In this document: one piece after another, positions 1 to 8,127 of the stretch
Layout: each line of letters opens with the position of its first letter
Numbering within the stretch: the stretch's first letter is position 1
DNA from: Streptomyces parvulus
Lineage (GTDB): Bacteria > Actinomycetota > Actinomycetes > Streptomycetales > Streptomycetaceae
DNA: 64,000 bases
Direction: 5' to 3'
NCBI RefSeq assembly: GCF_014648855.1
Contig: NZ_BMRX01000013.1
Coordinates: forward strand, 62,001-126,000
The notes under the pieces: model-generated
What the model was told of the DNA's origin: nothing
What the model saw: only the letters and a program-made list of their open reading frames with translations
Database searches by the model: none
Position numbers and translations under genes: made by a program

Positions 1-273
1 GGTGCGCCAGTCCTGCCCGCCGAAGGTGACCTGCGAGACCTGCTGCCCGGCGCCGAAGCAGTCGTAGACCGTGCAGCCGGTGAAGCCGCGCTCCCGCAGC
101 TGCGTGTGGATGCCGCAGCGGTGGTCCGTGCGCAGGTTGGGGCAGGGCTTCCCGGCGTCCTTGTCGATGGCGAAGTCGGCGGAGCGGGCGAACGGCAGGG
201 CCACGCAGCACAGGCCGAAGCACTGCCCGCAGTCGGCGCGCAGCGCGGCCCGGTCCACCGTGTGTTCTGGCAT
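1..273 (-). CDS. Pentapeptide-repeat protein, N-terminal part (runs off the window)
   Basis: The first 91 residues are visible, starting at an ATG at 273 and open to the window edge. The segment is Cys-rich: CGQCFGLCC near residue 20, then CPN and RCGIH near 46-57, then GCTVYDC near 70. This Cys-rich head resembles a YkgJ-type Fe/Zn-chelating segment. In Streptomyces I know this head in front of pentapeptide-repeat tails, but the repeat part lies outside the window, so the name rests on recall of the N-terminus. A metal-binding role is inference. It is transcribed leftward, away from the ECF sigma gene behind it, and shows no clear operon link. Confidence 0.6.
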   Translation of the reverse strand, partial: MPEHTVDRAALRADCGQCFGLCCVALPFARSADFAIDKDAGKPCPNLRTDHRCGIHTQLRERGFTGCTVYDCFGAGQQVSQVTFGGQDWRT

Positions 274-337
274 GCCGCCGAGGATACGGGCCGCCGGCCC
301 GCGCCCGCGCCGACGGCCCGGCGCGGGCGGGCGGAGG

Positions 338-1249
338 TCAGTCCGCCAGGCCGGACAGATCGAGGCGGGCCAGCCGCTCGGGGTCGGACAGGATGTACAG
401 GCCGGTGATGAGCCCGTCGGCGACGGTGACGTAGGTGACCGACCGCGGACGTCCCTCGGTGACGGCCACGGTGCCCACCGAGCCGTTGACCAGCACGAGG
501 CGCGCGGCGCCCGCCAGGTGGCGGAAGTGGAAGGCCCCCGTGGCGACCGTGCGGGCGCCGCTGACGACCTTGGACGCCGCGGGCCCCCGGCCCAGCGCGC
601 CGGCGTCGGCGCGCAGCACCACGTCCGGGTGGAGCACGGAGACGAGCGCCTCGAAGTCCCCGGCGCGGCTGGCGGCCAGGAAGGCCTCGACCGCCCGGCG
701 CTGCCGGCCGAGGTCCGGGTCGGCGGCCGGGGTGGCGTCCCGGACCCGGCGCCGGGCGCGGCCGGCCAGCTGCCGGGTGGCGGCCGGGCTGCGTTCGACG
801 ATCCGCGCGATGGCGTCGAAGGGCACGGCGAACATGTCGTGCAGCACGAACGCCAGCCGCTCGGCCGGTCCCAGGGTCTCCAGGACCACCAGCAGGGCGA
901 TGCCGACCGAGTCGGCGCGCAGAGCCTCCTGCTCCGGGTCGGCCTGCGGCAGCGCGCGCACCACGGGGTCCGGCACGAAGGTGTCGAAGCCCTCGGTCAT
1001 CGGCTCCTCGCGGCGCGCGGTGCGGGAGCGCAGCAGGTCCAGGCAGATCCGGCCGGTCACCGTGGTCAGCCAGGCGCCGAGGTTCTCGATGCCGTCCGGG
1101 CCGGCGCGGTCGAGGCGCAGCCACGCCTCCTGCACGGCGTCCTCCGCCTCGGCCGCCGAACCGAGCATGCGGTACGCCACCGCGTGCAGCTGCCCCCGGT
1201 GCTCCTCGAACCGCTCGGCGAGCCGCCGCCGCCCCCGCTCCCCCGGCAT
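338..1249 (-). CDS. ECF RNA polymerase sigma factor with SnoaL-like C-terminal domain
   Basis: This 303-residue protein has sigma region 2 at about residues 10-75 (AYRMLGSAAEAEDAVQEAW) and sigma region 4 at about 115-165. A SnoaL/NTF2-like domain at about 185-295 ends in a DPERLARLDL motif. That architecture is typical of ECF41/SigJ-like factors, where the C-terminal domain replaces a separate anti-sigma factor and modulates activity; the class is inferred. The linker between regions 2 and 4 carries a FVPDPVV motif comparable to the WLPEP motif of ECF41. The gene lies 4 bp downstream of the PIG-L deacetylase gene on the same strand, so the two are probably co-transcribed. ECF41-type operons often pair the factor with an enzyme gene in this way. 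Confidence 0.88.
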   Translation of the reverse strand: MPGERGRRRLAERFEEHRGQLHAVAYRMLGSAAEAEDAVQEAWLRLDRAGPDGIENLGAWLTTVTGRICLDLLRSRTARREEPMTEGFDTFVPDPVVRALPQADPEQEALRADSVGIALLVVLETLGPAERLAFVLHDMFAVPFDAIARIVERSPAATRQLAGRARRRVRDATPAADPDLGRQRRAVEAFLAASRAGDFEALVSVLHPDVVLRADAGALGRGPAASKVVSGARTVATGAFHFRHLAGAARLVLVNGSVGTVAVTEGRPRSVTYVTVADGLITGLYILSDPERLARLDLSGLAD

Positions 1250-1253
1250 GCCG

Positions 1254-1997
1254 CTACCGCCCGAAGAGTTCGAAGGTCACGGCGGGCTTCCCGCCGAAGC
1301 GCTGTCCCGCCGACTCGGCGAAGCCGGTGAGGAAGCCGCGCACGTACGTCTCCGGGTCCTCGTCGGTCAGCACCTCGATGTACGTCCGGTGTTCGAGCAG
1401 TGAGCGCACGGCGCGCTCCAGGCCCGGCGTCGCGTCCACGGCGTGGGTCGGCGAGGCGGAGCCCGCGACCGCGACCCAGCGCACGCCGTCCCAGGGTTCG
1501 AGGCCGCGCTCGGTCAGCTCGGGGAAGATCCACCGGTTGCCCGCGTCGGAGGCCGCGTCCAGGGTGGCGCGGCCGACGGCGACGTGGTCCGGGGTGTTCC
1601 AGGCGACGCCGCCCCAGGTGTCGCGGTGGTTGAGGGTGATGACCAGCTCGGGCCGGTGGCGGCGGATCGCGGCGGCGATGTCGCGGCGCAGGGGAACGCC
1701 GTACTCGATGACGCCGTCGCGGTGGTCGAGGAACTCCACCTCGCTCACGCCGACGACGGCGGCGCTCGCCCGCTGCTCCCGTTCGCGCAGCGGGGCGCAC
1801 TCGGCGGGCGCCAGGGTGTCGATGCCCGCCTCGCCCCGGGTGGCGAGCACGTAGGCGACCTCGCGGCCCTCGTCGGTCCAGCCGGCGATCGCCGCCGAGC
1901 AGCCGTACTCCAGGTCGTCCGGGTGGGCGACGACGGCGAGGGCGCGCCGCCAGTCGCCGGGCATGGGCTCCAGTTGCGTGATCGTCGGCTCCGTCAT
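1254..1997 (-). CDS. PIG-L family N-deacetylase
   Basis: This 247-residue protein has the PIG-L zinc motif AHPDDLE at residues 24-30 (His25, Asp27, Asp28) and a later HRDTWGG segment near 120. The family hydrolyses N-acetyl groups on sugar conjugates such as GlcNAc-PI and mycothiol precursors (MshB, Mca). The substrate here cannot be told from the sequence. The ATG at 1997 has no strong Shine-Dalgarno, so a short or leaderless transcript is possible. It directly precedes the ECF sigma gene and probably shares its transcript. Confidence 0.85.
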   Translation of the reverse strand: MTEPTITQLEPMPGDWRRALAVVAHPDDLEYGCSAAIAGWTDEGREVAYVLATRGEAGIDTLAPAECAPLREREQRASAAVVGVSEVEFLDHRDGVIEYGVPLRRDIAAAIRRHRPELVITLNHRDTWGGVAWNTPDHVAVGRATLDAASDAGNRWIFPELTERGLEPWDGVRWVAVAGSASPTHAVDATPGLERAVRSLLEHRTYIEVLTDEDPETYVRGFLTGFAESAGQRFGGKPAVTFELFGR

Positions 1998-2065
1998 GCC
2001 CGCACACTAACCCGCGCCGCCGCCGTCCCACCCGGATGTCCGGCCGCCGTGCGGCGGCGCTGCGG

Positions 2066-3367
2066 TCAGGCCTCGTCGCGGGCGAGCGCGAGCAGCCGGT
2101 CCAGGACGCGGGGGCCGCCGGCCCGCACGCCGTCGTGCTCGAACTCGTCGGTCACCCAGGTGCGCAGTCCGCGGATCGCGCGGGCGGTGGCCAGGGCGTG
2201 GCCGGTGTCGACGTACATGTCGTCGTGGTAGACGGCCGCGGCGGCCGGCACCTCGTTGGCGGCGAGGCGGGCGGGGTCGTACAGCGGCGTCCAGTCGGTG
2301 CGGGCGGCGAGCAGTTCGGCGGTCTCGCGCAGGGGGCGCAGGGCCGGGTCGCAGTCGAACATCCAGGGGTGGACGGACTCGCCCGTGAACATCAGCGGTT
2401 CGTCGCCGGCGAGCGCCTTCGCGGCGTCGAAGCGCGGGAACTCGGCGCGGACCCGCTCGGCGGACCAGGCGGTGGGGCGGGTGCCGCGGCCGTAGATGGC
2501 CTCGTGGACGAGGGCGTACAGCGGGTGGCCGGCGTACGACAGCAGGCCCTGGACCTGCTCCTGGAAGTCGTCGGAGAGTTCGTGGCCGCCCGGGGTGCGC
2601 ACGAACGCGTCCTCCAGGAGGAAGTGCAGGCGGTGGCTGCCCTCGCTGCCGCCGAGGAGGATGCCCAGCGACTGGAAGGCCTCGACGGTCAGCCGGTAGC
2701 CGGTGGGCAGGACCACGTCGTGGGTGAGCAGGTGGTCGGCGATGCGGCGGGCGCGCTCGACGTCCTGCGGGTAGCGGGCGTAGTGCGCGGCGACCTTGCG
2801 CTCGACGCGGGGGTAGGCGGCCCGGTAGACGTCGTCGGCGTGGGCGTCCAGGGACGGCAGGCCGCCGGTGATGAGGGCGGTGTGCACGCCTTCGGGGGCG
2901 AGGGAGAGGTAGGCGACGGTGCAGAAGCCGCCGAAGCTCTGGCCGAGGACGGTCCAGGGGGCGCCGCCGGTGACCTGGGGGCGGATGGCCTCGCAGTCGC
3001 GGACGATGGCGTCGGCGCGGAAGTGGGCGAGGTAGTCGGCCTGCTCGGCCGGGCCGCCGCGCAGCGGGAGGGTCTGGCGGTTGGCGGGCGTGGAGGCGCC
3101 GGTGCCGCGCTGGTCCAGGAGCAGCACGCGGAACTCCTTGAGGGCCCGGCCGAGCCAGGCGGGGCGGCCGATGAAACGGTTCGCCCCGAAGCCCGGGCCG
3201 CCCTGGAGGTAGACCAGCCACGGCAGGTCCTGGTGCGCCTTGTCGCTCGCGACGGCCTCGCGCGCGTACAGCTCGATCGTCTCCCCGGAGGGGTCGTGGT
3301 GGTCGAGGGGCACGGTGAAACGGCGGTCGGTGAGGACGACGCCTGGCTGGCGGTAGCTGACGCTCAA
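2066..3367 (-). CDS. Alpha/beta-hydrolase, peptidase family S33 (prolyl aminopeptidase-like)
   Basis: This is a 433-residue cytosolic-looking protein with no signal peptide. The oxyanion strip GGPG is at residues 56-59, DQRGTG at 85-90 and the nucleophile elbow GQSFGG with Ser144. This is the S33 proline iminopeptidase arrangement, which removes N-terminal proline from peptides. Actinobacterial members of this length often act on diverse small peptides, so the exact substrate is open. The start is a TTG at 3367 preceded by GGGAG at a good distance. It lies downstream of the rhamnose regulator but is separated from it by a hairpin-forming spacer. Confidence 0.85.
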   Translation of the reverse strand: MSVSYRQPGVVLTDRRFTVPLDHHDPSGETIELYAREAVASDKAHQDLPWLVYLQGGPGFGANRFIGRPAWLGRALKEFRVLLLDQRGTGASTPANRQTLPLRGGPAEQADYLAHFRADAIVRDCEAIRPQVTGGAPWTVLGQSFGGFCTVAYLSLAPEGVHTALITGGLPSLDAHADDVYRAAYPRVERKVAAHYARYPQDVERARRIADHLLTHDVVLPTGYRLTVEAFQSLGILLGGSEGSHRLHFLLEDAFVRTPGGHELSDDFQEQVQGLLSYAGHPLYALVHEAIYGRGTRPTAWSAERVRAEFPRFDAAKALAGDEPLMFTGESVHPWMFDCDPALRPLRETAELLAARTDWTPLYDPARLAANEVPAAAAVYHDDMYVDTGHALATARAIRGLRTWVTDEFEHDGVRAGGPRVLDRLLALARDEA

Positions 3368-3420
3368 CGGGGCTCCCGGGACGTACGGATCTGGCGGGCG
3401 TTTTTCTCGGCCGTGTCCCA

Positions 3421-3476
3421 GTTCAGCACACCGCCTTGCGGCCGCCGACCGGCGGGATCATGAAATCGTGCTGAAC
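3421..3476 (-). terminator. Inverted repeat, candidate terminator of the rhamnose transport operon
   Basis: GTTCAGCAC at 3421-3429 is the exact reverse complement of GTGCTGAAC at 3468-3476. A smaller CCGCC/GGCGG stem sits between the arms. The element lies just after the stop codon of the LacI-type regulator at 3483 and before the peptidase gene. A composite stem-loop terminator for the leftward operon fits best. An operator for the peptidase gene is the alternative. Confidence 0.45.
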
Positions 3477-3482
3477 GGCCGG

Positions 3483-4508
3483 TCAGCGGGGGGCGAGGCT
3501 GGAGCGCCGCACCACCAGCTCCGGCTGGAGCACGACCCTGCGGTGCGGGTGGGTGCGGTCGGTGCCGGCCAGCTCCGTCTCCTCCAGGAGCAGTTCGGCG
3601 GCCATCGCGCCCATGGTGACGGCGGGCTGGCGCACGGAGGTGAGCGGGACGGCCGCCGCGGCGGCGAACTCGATGTCGTCGTAGCCGACGATCGCGAGGT
3701 CGTCGGGGACGCTGACCCCGGCCGCGTACAGGGCCTGGAGGACGCCCAGGGCGAGCAGGTCGTTGGCGCAGAAGACGGCGGTCGGCCGGTCGGCGAGGCC
3801 CAGCAGGCGGGCGCCCGCGTCGCGCCCGGCGGCGACGTCGAGGCGCTCGGTGGGCAGTTCGCGCAGCGCCCCGGGGCCCAGTCCGGCCTCGGCGAGCGCC
3901 GCCAGGGCGCCGGTGCGGCGGTCGCGCACCTGGTTGAGCCCCGGGGGTCCGCTGACGTAGGCGATGGAGCGGTGGCCGGCGTCCACCAGGTGGCGGACGG
4001 CCAGCGCGCCGCCGGCCACGTCGTCGACGGAGACGGAGCACTCGGTGGTGCCCTCGGCGACCCGGTCGACGAGCACGAACGGGATGTTGTGGCGCCTGAA
4101 GCCCTCGATGTTGCGGCCGGTCGCGTCTGCCGGGGTGAGCAGGACGCCCCGGACCCGCTGCTCGGCGAAGAGCGACAGGTACTCGGCCTCCTCACCGGGG
4201 TTCTGGGCGCTGTTGCAGACCATCACGCCGAGCCCGGCGTCGCGCGCGGCCCGCTCGGCGCCGCGCGCGACGTCGACGAAGAAGGGGTTGCCCATGTCGA
4301 GGACGAGCAGCCCCATGATCCGGCTGCGGCCGGCCCGCAGCTGGCGGGCGGACTCGCTGCGGACGTAGCCGAGTCGGTCGATCGCGGACAGCACCCGCGC
4401 GCGGGTCGCGGTGGCGACGGTGTCCGGGCGGTTGATGACGTTGGAGACCGTGCCCACGGAGACTCCGGCGGCACGGGCGACGTCCTTGATACCCACGGAA
4501 TGGGCCAT
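3483..4508 (-). CDS. LacI-family transcriptional regulator, probable rhamnose regulator
   Basis: This 341-residue protein has an N-terminal LacI helix-turn-helix at about residues 5-25 (VARAAGVSVGTVSNVIN) and a hinge near 50. A periplasmic-binding-protein-like effector domain follows (VRGVLLTPADATG, then VDDVAGG, then YDDIEFA). It is the last gene of the leftward rhamnose transport operon, behind the mutarotase, with GGAGGT ahead of the ATG. LacI-type RhaR regulators of rhamnose pathways are known in Actinobacteria. Its likely operators are the TGAAnCGnTTCA-like palindromes at the rhaT, rhaI and rhamnosidase promoters. The effector, rhamnose or a pathway intermediate, is inferred. Confidence 0.9.
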   Translation of the reverse strand: MAHSVGIKDVARAAGVSVGTVSNVINRPDTVATATRARVLSAIDRLGYVRSESARQLRAGRSRIMGLLVLDMGNPFFVDVARGAERAARDAGLGVMVCNSAQNPGEEAEYLSLFAEQRVRGVLLTPADATGRNIEGFRRHNIPFVLVDRVAEGTTECSVSVDDVAGGALAVRHLVDAGHRSIAYVSGPPGLNQVRDRRTGALAALAEAGLGPGALRELPTERLDVAAGRDAGARLLGLADRPTAVFCANDLLALGVLQALYAAGVSVPDDLAIVGYDDIEFAAAAAVPLTSVRQPAVTMGAMAAELLLEETELAGTDRTHPHRRVVLQPELVVRRSSLAPR

Positions 4509-4592
4509 CGGGCAGGGACCTCCGAGGTCGGGCCGGGTACGGGGGCGGACGCGGGACCTTCACACTACCCGCGCCGCCCCGGGGGGAGCCGC

Positions 4593-4913
4593 TCAGGCGA
4601 GGTGGAACACCTCGGTGAGCGGTTTCATCGCCTCGTCGGGCCGGGCCCCGTCCGGGGACTCGAAGAACGGGCCCATCTCGGCCTGCCACCGGGCGTTGAC
4701 CTCGGTGGCCGCCATGGCGGCCCGGGCGGCGTCGAAGTCCTCGGTCTCCAGGTAGCCGACGAGCAGGCCGTCGTCGCGCAGGAAGAGCGAGTAGTTGTGC
4801 CAGCCGGTGGCGGAGAGCGCCTCGCACATCTCCGGCCACACGGCGGCGTGGCGTTCGCGGTACTCCGCGATGCGGTCCCGGCGGACCTTGAGCAGGAAGC
4901 AGACGCGTCGCAT
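4593..4913 (-). CDS. rhaM: L-rhamnose mutarotase
   Basis: At 106 residues this is the usual length of the RhaM/RhaU dimeric ferredoxin-like family. It interconverts alpha and beta anomers of L-rhamnose, feeding the form used by the isomerase. Visible family features are the N-terminal FLLKVRRDRIAEYRERH with the catalytic-region His22, and NYSLFL followed by GYLE with the aromatic/acidic pattern of the active site. It lies between the importer lipoprotein gene and the LacI-type regulator in the same operon, with a GGGAGCGG ribosome-binding site ahead of the ATG. Confidence 0.9.
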   Translation of the reverse strand: MRRVCFLLKVRRDRIAEYRERHAAVWPEMCEALSATGWHNYSLFLRDDGLLVGYLETEDFDAARAAMAATEVNARWQAEMGPFFESPDGARPDEAMKPLTEVFHLA

Positions 4914-4943
4914 GAAGTACCGCTCCCGTACGCGAGGTGGAGG

Positions 4944-6026
4944 CTAGAAGTTGTACTGGTCGACGTTCTCGGCGGTGAAGACGGTCGGCCTGCCGAGGTT
5001 GATCACGCCGTCCGCGCCGATGGTGTACTCGCCCATGGCGCCGGCCTCGAAGGTCTCGCCCTCCTTGCCGGTGATCTGCCCGGAGGAGAGGGCGACGGCG
5101 GTGCGCGCGGCGAGTTCGCCGAGCTTGGCCGGGTCCCACAGCTCGAACGCCTCGACGGTGCCGTTCTTGACGTACTTGCGCATGTCGTTGGGGGTGCCGA
5201 GGCCGGTCAGCATGACCTTGCCCTTGTACTTGGAGCCGGAGAGGTACTGGGCGGCGGCCTTGATGCCGACGGTGGTCGGGGAGATGATCCCCTTCAGGTT
5301 CGGGTGCTCCTGGAGCAGGCCCTGGGTCTGCTGGAAGGACTTCTGGGCGTCGTCGTCGCCGTAGGCGACCGTGACCAGCTTGATGTCCTTGTACTTCGGG
5401 TCCTTCAGCTCGTCCTTCATGATGTCGATCCAGGCGTTCTGGTTCGTCGCGGTCTGCGCGGCGGAGAGGATCGCGATCTCGCCCTTGTTGCCGATCTGTT
5501 CGGCGAGCAGCCGCACCTGGGTGCGGCCGAGGTCGTCGGCGGAGGCCTGGGAGATGAAGGCGTTGCGGCACTCGGGGTTGGTGTCCGAGTCGTAGGTGAC
5601 GACCTTGATGCCGTTCTTCATGGCCTGCTTGAGCGCGGTGCACAGGGCGCCCGGGTCCTGGGCGGAGACGGCCATGGCGTCGACCTGCTGCTGGGTGAGC
5701 GTGTTGACGTAGGAGACCTGGCCGGCGGTGTCGGTGCCGCTGGACGTGCCGACCTCCTTGTAGCCGGAGCCGAGTTCCTTCAGCGCCTTCTCGCCGCCCT
5801 TGTCGGCGACGGTGAAGTAGGGGTTGTTGACCTGCTTGGGCAGGAAGCCCACGGTCAGGCCCTTCTTCGTCTCGGCGTTCGGGTCGGCCTTGCCCGCGGT
5901 GGCGGCCTTGCCGCCCTCTTCCTTGACGTCCTCCTTGGTGGTGCCGCCGCAGGCGGTGGCGGCCAGGGCGAGGGAGGTGACGGCGGCCAGGGCCGCGCAG
6001 GTGCGGCGGATGGACGGCTTGCGCAT
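4944..6026 (-). CDS. rhaS: Rhamnose ABC transporter substrate-binding lipoprotein
   Basis: This 360-residue protein has a basic start (MRKPSIRRT), a hydrophobic stretch and a lipobox ending LAATAC, giving acylation near Cys26. The mature part is a periplasmic-binding-protein type I sugar receptor: GFLPKQVNNPYF, SAQDPGALC, SQASADDLGRTQVR, and a C-terminal NLGRPTVFTAEN like the RhaS family. It captures rhamnose outside the membrane for the RhaT/P/Q importer. It is the fourth gene of the transport operon, after the second permease. AAGGAAC precedes the ATG at six bases. Confidence 0.93.
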   Translation of the reverse strand: MRKPSIRRTCAALAAVTSLALAATACGGTTKEDVKEEGGKAATAGKADPNAETKKGLTVGFLPKQVNNPYFTVADKGGEKALKELGSGYKEVGTSSGTDTAGQVSYVNTLTQQQVDAMAVSAQDPGALCTALKQAMKNGIKVVTYDSDTNPECRNAFISQASADDLGRTQVRLLAEQIGNKGEIAILSAAQTATNQNAWIDIMKDELKDPKYKDIKLVTVAYGDDDAQKSFQQTQGLLQEHPNLKGIISPTTVGIKAAAQYLSGSKYKGKVMLTGLGTPNDMRKYVKNGTVEAFELWDPAKLGELAARTAVALSSGQITGKEGETFEAGAMGEYTIGADGVINLGRPTVFTAENVDQYNF

Positions 6027-6062
6027 GGTGGGTTCCTTAAGGGGGTGGGCGGAGCCGGGCGT

Positions 6063-7094
6063 TCACGGGGTGGGCGCGGGCGACTTCGGCGGGGGCGCCG
6101 GTGCCGCCCGGCGTACGGCCCTCGCGGCGGAGACCTGCCGCGCGACCCGGGGCCCCAGCACGGACAGCACGAGCAGCACACCGGTGACGACGGTCTGGGA
6201 CTGCGCGGAGACGTCCTGGAGGCTCATGACGTTCTGCAGCGCCCCGAGCAGGAACACCCCGGCGATCGCGCCGCCCAGCGTCCCCTTGCCGCCGTCGAAG
6301 TCGATGCCGCCCAGCAGCACGGCGGCGACGACGGACAGTTCGAGCCCGGTGGCGTTGTCGTACCGGGCGCTCGCGTAGTGCAGGGCCCAGAAGACGCCGG
6401 TCAGCGCGGACATCAGTCCGGTGAGGGTGAAGAGGATCAGCTTCTGGCGCCGGACCCGGATGCCCGCGAACCGCGCGGCCTCCTCGCTGGCACCGACGGC
6501 GAAGAGCGAGCGGCCGAACGGCATGGCGTGCAGGGCGACCACGGCGACGGCCAGCAGCACCAGGAACGGCAGGAGGGCGTACGGGACGAAGGTGTCGCCG
6601 ATCCGGCCGGACGCGAAGTCCAGGTACCGCGAGGGGAAGTCGGTGACCGCGTCGGAGCCGAGCACGATCTGCGCGATGCCCCGGTACGCCGCCAGGGTGC
6701 CGATCGTCACGGCGAGGGAGGGCAGGCCGAGCCGGGTGACCAGCAGGCCGTTGACCAGGCCGCAGACGACGCCGAGCAGCAGGCAGACCGGGATGATCGT
6801 CTCGATGGTCATGCCCTGGTTCCACAGGGCGCCCATGACCGCGCCGGACAGGCCCGCGGTGGAGGCGACCGAGAGGTCGATCTCGCCGGAGACGACCAGC
6901 AGGGTCATCGGCAGGGCGATGAGCGCGATCGGCAGGGTGTTGCCGATCAGGAACGAGAGGTTGAGGGCGTTGCCGAAGCCGTCGACGAAGCCGAAGGAGA
7001 ACAGCAGGACCACGATCAGCAGGGCACCCACGGCCCCGTCCCACCGCAGAGAGGTGGACCAGCGGATCGCTCGCGCGATGGAGCCGTCAGCCAT
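6063..7094 (-). CDS. rhaQ: Rhamnose ABC transporter permease
   Basis: This 343-residue BPD_transp_2 (RbsC-like) permease has about eight to ten membrane segments, the GEIDLS motif and the carboxy-proximal GGIDFDGGKGTLGGA signature typical of carbohydrate-uptake-2 importers. It overlaps the preceding permease gene by eight bases, so the two are translationally coupled and probably form the heterodimeric channel. Assignment to rhamnose follows from the operon context (RhaS, mutarotase). Confidence 0.92.
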   Translation of the reverse strand: MADGSIARAIRWSTSLRWDGAVGALLIVVLLFSFGFVDGFGNALNLSFLIGNTLPIALIALPMTLLVVSGEIDLSVASTAGLSGAVMGALWNQGMTIETIIPVCLLLGVVCGLVNGLLVTRLGLPSLAVTIGTLAAYRGIAQIVLGSDAVTDFPSRYLDFASGRIGDTFVPYALLPFLVLLAVAVVALHAMPFGRSLFAVGASEEAARFAGIRVRRQKLILFTLTGLMSALTGVFWALHYASARYDNATGLELSVVAAVLLGGIDFDGGKGTLGGAIAGVFLLGALQNVMSLQDVSAQSQTVVTGVLLVLSVLGPRVARQVSAARAVRRAAPAPPPKSPAPTP

Positions 7095-8127
7095 GGCGGG
7101 CGTTCCTCTTCTTCAGGGCGTTCGCCACCCGCAGCGCGACGATCCGGTCGACGGCGATGGCGAGGATGAGCAGGAGGCCGTTGATGGCCAGCACCCACAC
7201 GGAGCTGACCCCGAGCGCGGGGAGCACGCTGTTGACGGACGTGAGCAGCAGCGCCCCGAGGGCCGCGCCGTAGACGCTGCCGGAGCCGCCGGTGAAGACG
7301 ACGCCGCCGACCACCACCGCGCTGACGACGGTGAGTTCGTAGCCGTTGCCGGTGCCGGAGTCGACGTTGCCGAACCGGGCCAGGTAGAGGGCGCCGGCGA
7401 GTCCGGCGAGGGCGCCGCAGAAGGTGTACGCGGCGAGGATCCGCTTGCGCACGGGGATGCCGGCCAGCCGGGCGGCCTCCGGGTTGGAGCCGAGGGCGTA
7501 CAGCTCGCGGCCGCCGCCGAAGTGCTTGAGGTAGTAGGCGGTGGCGGCCAGGACGGCGAGCGCGATCAGCGCCAGCCAGGGCACCGCCCACAGGCCGCCG
7601 GAGCCGAAGTCGACGAAGCCGCCGGGGAGGTCGGCCGCGGTGATCTGGCGTGAGCCGACCCAGATGGAGTCGATGCCGCGGATGACGTAGAGCGTGCCGA
7701 GGGTGACGACGAGTGCCGGGACCTGGCCGAGGCTGACGAGCAGGCCGTTGAGGAAGCCGAAGCCGACGCCCGTCAGGACCGCGAGCACCACGGCGACGAA
7801 GGAGCCGCCGCCGCCCTGGAGGTAGGTGCCGGCCGCGAAGGCGCTGATGCCGAGCGTGGAGCCGACCGAGAGGTCGACGTTGCGGGTGATGACGACCAGG
7901 GACTGGCCGGTGGCGACCAGCACCAGGATGGTCGCGTTGAGCAGCAGGTCCTTGATGCCCTGCTCGGACAGGAACTCGCTGTTGCCGGCCTGGGTGATGC
8001 CGATCATCACCAGGAAGACCAGCAGGATGGCCAGTTCGCGCATCCTGAAGATGCGGTCCACCAGCCGGGTGGCGCTCGCCTCGGGGATGCCGGCCACGGG
8101 GGTCTGGTCGGGTGCGGTCACGGTCAT
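7087..8127 (-). CDS. rhaP: Rhamnose ABC transporter permease
   Basis: This is a 346-residue RbsC-type permease. The start chosen is the ATG at 8127, which overlaps the TGA of the ATPase gene in an ATGA. Longer readings extend far into the ATPase gene in a frame with no protein-like content. Visible motifs are RNVDLSVGSTLG near residue 80 and GGVVFTGGSGSVYGA near 265, with many hydrophobic helices between. It pairs with the downstream permease to form the rhamnose channel. Confidence 0.92.
   Translation of the reverse strand: MTVTAPDQTPVAGIPEASATRLVDRIFRMRELAILLVFLVMIGITQAGNSEFLSEQGIKDLLLNATILVLVATGQSLVVITRNVDLSVGSTLGISAFAAGTYLQGGGGSFVAVVLAVLTGVGFGFLNGLLVSLGQVPALVVTLGTLYVIRGIDSIWVGSRQITAADLPGGFVDFGSGGLWAVPWLALIALAVLAATAYYLKHFGGGRELYALGSNPEAARLAGIPVRKRILAAYTFCGALAGLAGALYLARFGNVDSGTGNGYELTVVSAVVVGGVVFTGGSGSVYGAALGALLLTSVNSVLPALGVSSVWVLAINGLLLILAIAVDRIVALRVANALKKRNARHG

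Noticed and set aside
3468..7169. A 1233-codon open frame on the plus strand
   Set aside because: It runs antisense to the rhamnose transport genes, has no domain-like content and reflects codon-position GC bias.
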